This document shows positions 6,928 to 9,932 of a stretch of 9,932 bases of DNA, piece after piece. The stretch spans positions 1-9,932 of the forward strand of contig CAJXXO010000074.1 of the NCBI GenBank assembly GCA_913062655.1, written 5' to 3'. Made by a program: the position numbers and the translations under genes. The stretch comes from an uncultured Bacteroidota bacterium. GTDB lineage: Bacteria > Bacteroidota > Bacteroidia > Chitinophagales > S012-47. Position 1 is the stretch's first letter. Every line of letters starts with the position of its first letter. Under the pieces are notes generated by a model. That model was not told the DNA's origin. It saw nothing but the letters and a program-made list of their open reading frames with translations, and searched no databases.

Positions 6928-7500
6928 GTGGACTTTTCAGCCCTTATTTCTGAGAATATTGCCGTCAAACAGTCGATGTTGCAGGATCAACCCTTTATGG
7001 AAGCCTTGCAGCAAAGCGCTACGGTATTGGTGGAAGCCTACCGGGCTCATCGTAAAGTATTGCTTTGTGGCAACGGTGGGTCAGCGGCCGATGCGCAGCA
7101 CATTGCGGCCGAATTGACGGGTCGCTTCTACAAGGATCGTCCACCGTTGGATGCAGAAGCACTGCACGTCAATAGTAGCTACCTCACAGCAGTCGCCAAT
7201 GATTATGGCTTTGAGGCAGTATATGCCCGCCTTGTTGAAGCCCGGGGCCAGGAAGGAGATGTGCTGGTAGCCATTTCTACTTCGGGTAATAGTCCCAATG
7301 TGTTGCAGGCGGTACAAGTGGCAAAACAGAAAAAGATGACCGTCATCGCCCTGACGGGAGAAAAAGGCGGAACATTGGCACGGGAAGCGGCTTGTGTCCT
7401 GGCGGTGCCATCCTCAGACACACCTCGGATTCAGGAGGCACACATTCTCATCGGGCATTTGTGGTGCGGATTCATTGAGCAGGCCCTATTCGGTGCGTAA
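6928..7500 (+). CDS. gmhA: Phosphoheptose isomerase (sedoheptulose-7-phosphate isomerase)
   Basis: A 190-residue single SIS-domain protein matching GmhA, which converts sedoheptulose 7-phosphate to D-glycero-manno-heptose 7-phosphate, the first step to nucleotide-activated heptose for lipopolysaccharide core or other envelope glycans. Diagnostic segments are CGNGGSAADAQHIAAEL (residues 47-63, with the catalytic Glu62), ANDYGFE, AISTSGNSPNV (phosphate binding), ALTGEKGG and RIQEAHILIGH, whose His177 corresponds to E. coli His180. The GTG start at 6928 is chosen because it gives full family length (E. coli has 192) and the N-terminal helix; the next ATG (6976) would remove it. It lies 19 bp after pepT. 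The 3' end overlaps the convergent membrane-protein gene by 15 bp. No other heptose gene is in the window. Confidence 0.95.
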   Translation: MDFSALISENIAVKQSMLQDQPFMEALQQSATVLVEAYRAHRKVLLCGNGGSAADAQHIAAELTGRFYKDRPPLDAEALHVNSSYLTAVANDYGFEAVYARLVEARGQEGDVLVAISTSGNSPNVLQAVQVAKQKKMTVIALTGEKGGTLAREAACVLAVPSSDTPRIQEAHILIGHLWCGFIEQALFGA

Positions 7501-7896
7501 CCGCTCCTGTCGTGCGGCATAGGCGCCCAAAAGCAATAAGGCAATACCCCAGGCAAAACACAAGGGTTGCATCCAGTGCAAATAACCGATCATGAAGACT
7601 TGCACGGTAATCCAGATGGCAAGCGCTCCGCCAGACACCATAATCCAAAAGACATATCGCCTTTGCCGCAGGAGTGTAAATACAGCCGTAACCCATTCCA
7701 GTAAGCCCACAGCTACAAGTAAGAGCAGACCTGGTATCAGGTAATTGGGAAAGGGCGTGGGATCGAGGAAGTATGCCGGCATCTGTAGAGTATCACCGGT
7801 AGGATCAGCTACAAGCAATAGGCCCCCATACAGGCCACCCAACCCCATTACGAAGAGCAACCCAAATGCCAGCCAATGGTACCAATAGCGTCTCAT
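7486..7896 (-). CDS. Small four-helix membrane protein, function unknown
   Basis: 136 residues from the ATG at 7896 (MRRYWYHWLAFG). TTG and GTG codons just upstream could add three residues, but the ATG is the better start. Four hydrophobic helices are visible (about 8-30, 51-76, 82-106 and 108-126), with basic residues at the N-terminus, in the 77-80 loop (RQRR) and at the C-terminus, which favours cytoplasmic ends. The loop between helices 1 and 2 carries DPTGDTLQMPAYFLDPTPFP and then NYLIPGLLLL, a pattern I associate with an unnamed family of small bacterial membrane proteins, but I cannot assign a function. Its last 15 bp overlap the 3' end of gmhA on the other strand. It is divergent from the OB-fold protein gene across about 80 bp. 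Confidence 0.82.
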   Translation of the reverse strand: MRRYWYHWLAFGLLFVMGLGGLYGGLLLVADPTGDTLQMPAYFLDPTPFPNYLIPGLLLLVAVGLLEWVTAVFTLLRQRRYVFWIMVSGGALAIWITVQVFMIGYLHWMQPLCFAWGIALLLLGAYAARQERLRTE

Positions 7897-7976
7897 GGTC
7901 ACCAATTTTTATGCAAGGTATTATCCTGCGTACCCATAGGCAATGAGTATTGTCAATGATTGTGTATCTTTTGAGT

Positions 7977-8354
7977 ATGAAACAGCTAAGCACATTCCTA
8001 CTGATCATTTGCTCGTTGGCCCTGTTTGGACAGCACAAGTCACTCACCTTCAAGACCGATACCATTGCCTTGGCAGAGGTGGCTGCGCACATGAATAGTT
8101 ACAAAGTGGTCTGTGGATCGATCGAGCGCATCACGACTACGGACGCTGACATCGAAAAAGTGCATCTCATTCGGGTAGGCGATGGGGAAGACCGGGTAAC
8201 CCTTGTGGTATGGTACACCGATGCCCTGGATTGGGATCCGCCATTTGAGGAGTGGCTAGCTGTTGGTGATAAAATTTGTGTGCAAGGTCAGATCAGCGCC
8301 TATGGTGGACAACCCAGAATTGAGGTCGGGAATCAGGGGCAGGTGCATAAGTAG
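7977..8354 (+). CDS. Small secreted OB-fold-like protein
   Basis: 125 residues from the ATG at 7977, chosen because MKQLSTFLLIICSLALFG is a clear signal peptide (probably cut near Gln19). Upstream in-frame non-ATG starts would put extra residues before it. The mature part has the outline of a five-strand OB fold: VCGSIERITTTDAD, VHLIRVGDGEDRVTLVVWY, then WLAVGDKICVQGQIS and AYGGQPRIEVGNQGQV. The pattern 'GDKICVQGQISAYGGQPRI' is typical of tRNA_anti-like or secreted nucleic-acid-binding-type OB domains. The ligand cannot be assigned; export to the periplasm argues against a simple tRNA role. A TATCTTTTG box at 7965-7973, three bases before the ATG, resembles a -7 element, which would imply an almost leaderless transcript. 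A heptamer repeat tract starts two bases after the stop. Confidence 0.8.
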   Translation: MKQLSTFLLIICSLALFGQHKSLTFKTDTIALAEVAAHMNSYKVVCGSIERITTTDADIEKVHLIRVGDGEDRVTLVVWYTDALDWDPPFEEWLAVGDKICVQGQISAYGGQPRIEVGNQGQVHK

Positions 8355-8356
8355 GG

Positions 8357-8398
8357 AGTTGAAAGTTGAAAGTTTAAAGTTCAAAGTTCAAAGCTTGA
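8357..8398 (+). repeat. 7-bp tandem repeat, AGTTNAA, five units plus one diverged
   Basis: The units are AGTTGAA twice, AGTTTAA once and AGTTCAA twice (8357-8391), followed by AGCTTGA (8392-8398), which runs into the left end of the insertion sequence. The tract begins two bases after the OB-fold protein stop codon. A related tract lies at the other end of the insertion sequence. Confidence 0.9.
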
Positions 8399-8421
8399 CC
8401 TATCCCTGAATACAGTTGACC
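8396..8421 (+). repeat. IS left terminal inverted repeat (IRR, 3' side of orfB)
   Basis: The sequence starts TGACC and contains CCCTGAA (8404-8410) and AGTTGACC (8414-8421). It pairs with the right end with one gap and a few mismatches. The orfB stop codon (8400-8402) lies inside it. Confidence 0.7.
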
Positions 8422-9314
8422 TTTTTTAAGGTTGGTTTAAGAATAAGGTTATTATCGTTATCGTCTTTCTTTTTTGGTTCTTTTTTCTTTGTGAATAACG
8501 AGGTTTTTTGTGGATTTCCTGCCAGCTTCTGTTCAAAGTCCCTTGGACTAAGGCCACCCAGTGACTGGTGGGGGCGTTCATTATTGTACTTCTCCACAGC
8601 TCTTTTCGTTTGGCGTTGTAAGCTAGCGTAATCACGTGGAGCGTAATGCTTCAGGTAACTATTCTTGATCGTACCGTTGATCCGCTCTGCGTGCGCATTC
8701 TCGTACACCGATGTACACATACTGTTTCGCATGCCTGCACGTCTAGTTAATGCTGTAAAGTCTTTCGAGTAGTACTGTCCGCCTCCATCGGAGTGGATGA
8801 TTATCCCTTCTGTTTGCTCGCGTGTAGTCCCCTTCAGCGCCATGCGCAGGGCCGGTAGGGTGGTCGCCTCTGTGAGCAAGGTCCTGCTTACGCTATAGCC
8901 TTTTATACGCCTGCTGTATACATCCAGAATGAAGGTCAGGTAGTAAAATCTTCCGCCCATCTCGTAGTAGGTAATATCACTACTGTAAGCCTGGTTGACG
9001 CCTGTTAACTCGATTCCTTCCAGCAGGTTGTTAAAGCGTATCACGCCACGGCTGTCGGTGGTTCTCCGGTAGTTGCGCTTCTGGTATAGCTTAAGTCCGT
9101 GAGCGCGGTATATCGCCTCAAAACGATCCCGGCCTATTCCTTGGGGAGACAACAACCTGTACATCGGCTCTGCTCCCATAGCCGGATGATCCTGGCGTAC
9201 CTCATGCATCAACTTTACCAGCTGCGCTTCTTCATCCTGGCGCCTCAGGTATCGGTTCAGTCGCTGGTGGAAGTTCTGCTTCGTAGTCCCTATGGCTCGG
9301 TATATTGCACTCAT
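8400..9314 (-). CDS. IS3-family transposase OrfB (DDE integrase domain)
   Basis: 304 residues. An N-terminal HTH_21-like region (about 30-85, with HPAMGAEPMYRLL) is followed by the rve integrase core. The catalytic triad is Asp113 (AYSSDITYYE), Asp176 (IIHSDGGGQYY) and Glu210 (NAHAERINGTIK), with Lys217 seven residues after the Glu as expected; YNNERPHQSLGGLSP follows. The ATG at 9314 overlaps the orfA stop (ATGA), so independent initiation by coupling is possible. The same frame is open upstream as far as the slippery site at 9371-9377, so the active transposase is probably an OrfAB fusion made by -1 frameshifting. The last Lys-rich segment (about 272-304) extends into the terminal inverted repeat. 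No disabling change is visible. Confidence 0.96.
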   Translation of the reverse strand: MSAIYRAIGTTKQNFHQRLNRYLRRQDEEAQLVKLMHEVRQDHPAMGAEPMYRLLSPQGIGRDRFEAIYRAHGLKLYQKRNYRRTTDSRGVIRFNNLLEGIELTGVNQAYSSDITYYEMGGRFYYLTFILDVYSRRIKGYSVSRTLLTEATTLPALRMALKGTTREQTEGIIIHSDGGGQYYSKDFTALTRRAGMRNSMCTSVYENAHAERINGTIKNSYLKHYAPRDYASLQRQTKRAVEKYNNERPHQSLGGLSPRDFEQKLAGNPQKTSLFTKKKEPKKKDDNDNNLILKPTLKKVNCIQG

Positions 9315-9733
9315 TTTCCTTCCGTGTTCTCTTCGGTTGAGCCAGTACCAGAGGAGGGTTCTGAACCACGCTTTTTTTTAAATGATATGCCGTACTCCTC
9401 CTCTGTGAGCGCTATCATCTTCTCGTAGAACTCTAATTTGATCTGCTTCTGGCCAACCATTTGTTCCAGCTCCTTGATCTTATCCTGGAGGGCTTTAATC
9501 TTGCGTGTGTCGCTCATAGGTTCTATTACTTGCTTGTGTTCCCGTTCATACAGCTTGGAGTACTTGTACAGCCATTTATATACGGCCGTAGTTGATACTT
9601 CGTAAGTCTTGCTCACTTCTCGTACTGTCGTAAGGTTACGCTCTATCTCTCGTACCTTCTGCTTGCGGAAGCTCTCACTAAAGTAACGGTTCTGTCTGCT
9701 TCTTCTCTCTTTGAACTCTTCTATTGTTGCCAT
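9311..9733 (-). CDS. IS3-family transposase OrfA (HTH protein)
   Basis: 140 residues. The N-terminal part (about 15-60) is a helix-turn-helix of the transposase_8/HTH type: SESFRKQKVREIERN, then VREVSKTYEVSTTAVYKWLYKYSKLY. It should bind the terminal repeats. A heptad Leu/Ile pattern follows (about 80-108, IKALQDKIKELEQMV and then IKLEFYEKMI), the leucine zipper used for multimerisation in this family. The C-terminal portion after residue about 118 contains the slippery AAA AAG codons and a Ser/Gly/Thr-rich tail made only when no frameshift occurs. The stop overlaps the orfB ATG by the ATGA arrangement. OrfA alone usually acts as a regulator of transposition. Confidence 0.95.
   Translation of the reverse strand: MATIEEFKERRSRQNRYFSESFRKQKVREIERNLTTVREVSKTYEVSTTAVYKWLYKYSKLYEREHKQVIEPMSDTRKIKALQDKIKELEQMVGQKQIKLEFYEKMIALTEEEYGISFKKKRGSEPSSGTGSTEENTEGK
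9371..9377 (-). other. Programmed -1 ribosomal frameshift site (A AAA AAG)
   Basis: On the minus strand orfA reads TTT AAA AAA AAG, giving the IS3-type slippery heptamer A AAA AAG in the zero frame. Slipping back one base enters the orfB frame, and I read that frame as open without a stop from here to the orfB ATG about 57 bases on. A possible stimulatory hairpin follows (GGTT CAG AACC), and a further CTCT...AGAG pairing can be drawn downstream. Confidence 0.82.
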
Positions 9734-9761
9734 TTCTCATCCGGTTTGTAACCCGAAAATC

Positions 9762-9786
9762 GGTCAACTTATTTCAGGGGTGGACA
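9762..9786 (-). repeat. IS right terminal inverted repeat (IRL, upstream of orfA)
   Basis: Read on the minus strand it starts TGTCC and contains CCCCTGAAA and AAGTTGACC, the general form of IS150/IS3-group ends. It lies 28 bp upstream of the orfA ATG, so it probably contains or borders the transposase promoter. Confidence 0.7.
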
Positions 9787-9813
9787 GTTTAAGGTTCAGA
9801 GTTTAAGGTTTGA
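9786..9813 (+). repeat. 7-bp tandem repeat, RGTTYAR, four units, right flank of IS
   Basis: The units are AGTTTAA, GGTTCAG, AGTTTAA and GGTTTGA. The first base is shared with the end of the insertion sequence. The unit type matches the tract on the left flank, and both tracts run into the same bases, TTGACCTAT. Confidence 0.75.
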
Positions 9814-9864
9814 CCTATTTCTACATTAGCGTTGACTGGTTGTTAGATTGCGGTATGGGTGCGG

Positions 9865-9932
9865 TTATTCTTCCTCGTTGGCCGGGTGCAATGTTTTGGC
9901 GAGCCTGCGTCTTCGGGCCTCTACCTTATCGG
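9865..9932 (-). CDS. Possible C-terminal end of a minus-strand gene
   Basis: Read from the window edge, one minus-strand frame is open for 21 codons and ends in TAA at 9865-9867. It encodes a charged, basic then acidic tail (EARRRRLAKTLHPANEEE). The other two minus frames have stops within the first four codons. The composition looks like a real protein C-terminus, but the piece is too short to assign a family. The 51 bp between its stop and the repeat tract hold no other feature I can name. Confidence 0.35.
   Translation of the reverse strand, partial: DKVEARRRRLAKTLHPANEEE

Larger units (their letters stand above)
8396..9786 (-). mobile_element. IS3-family insertion sequence, IS150-like, about 1.39 kb
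   Basis: The element holds orfA and orfB on the minus strand, joined by a frameshift window, and is bounded by imperfect inverted repeats that start with TG. It appears intact: full-length HTH protein, full DDE domain and slippery site in the right frame. No clear 3-4 bp target duplication is seen: the bases outside are AGCT on the left and GTTT on the right. The exact left boundary is uncertain by a few bases because the terminal repeat merges with the heptamer tract. Both outer flanks carry related heptamer repeats. Confidence 0.85.

Noticed and set aside
6432..6968. Minus-strand open frame of 178 codons across the 3' part of pepT and the start of gmhA
   Set aside because: Antisense shadow over two well-supported genes with no recognisable domain.
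8392..9790. Target-site duplication for the insertion sequence
   Set aside because: The bases immediately outside the two ends (AGCT and GTTT) do not match, and the similarity of the flanks is better explained by the heptamer tracts.

Overview
The window looks like chromosomal DNA from a member of the Bacteroidota. The evidence is a DUF4199 membrane protein, a carboxypeptidase-regulatory-like/plug/barrel outer-membrane protein, no obvious Shine-Dalgarno sequences, and -7 promoter elements of the TAnnTTTG type. The moderate GC content and the abundant short intergenic repeats would suit a Saprospiria-like (Lewinella-type) lineage. That finer placement is a guess.

Layout. (1) Positions 2-2219, plus strand: a tight set of three genes, namely the 3' part of a dihydroorotase homologue (pyrC family, cut by the window edge), a DUF4199 membrane protein and a polyprenyl-phosphate-type GT2 glycosyltransferase. 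(2) Positions 2220-2457: a convergent intergenic stretch made almost entirely of short tandem repeats. (3) Positions 2458-5498, minus strand: an NAD(P)H-dependent FMN reductase and, upstream of it, an 807-residue TonB-receptor-like outer-membrane protein. (4) Positions 5667-7500, plus strand: peptidase T followed closely by phosphoheptose isomerase (gmhA, GTG start). (5) Positions 7486-8354: a small four-helix membrane protein (minus) whose 3' end overlaps gmhA, and a divergent small secreted OB-fold-like protein (plus). (6) Positions 8396-9786: a complete IS3-family insertion sequence with orfA, orfB, a -1 frameshift site and imperfect terminal inverted repeats. (7) The right edge carries the last 21 codons of a possible minus-strand gene.

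Functional themes are envelope biology (lipid-linked sugar transfer, heptose synthesis, outer-membrane barrel, secreted and membrane small proteins), peptide turnover and pyrimidine metabolism.

Two points stand out. First, most of the repeat tracts share a 7-bp period although their unit sequences differ, and four separate tracts begin within about 10 bp of, or overlap, the stop codon of the last gene of a likely transcription unit. Second, the dihydroorotase homologue has lost two metal-ligand histidines and two substrate-binding positions, so it is probably a non-catalytic partner protein rather than an enzyme.
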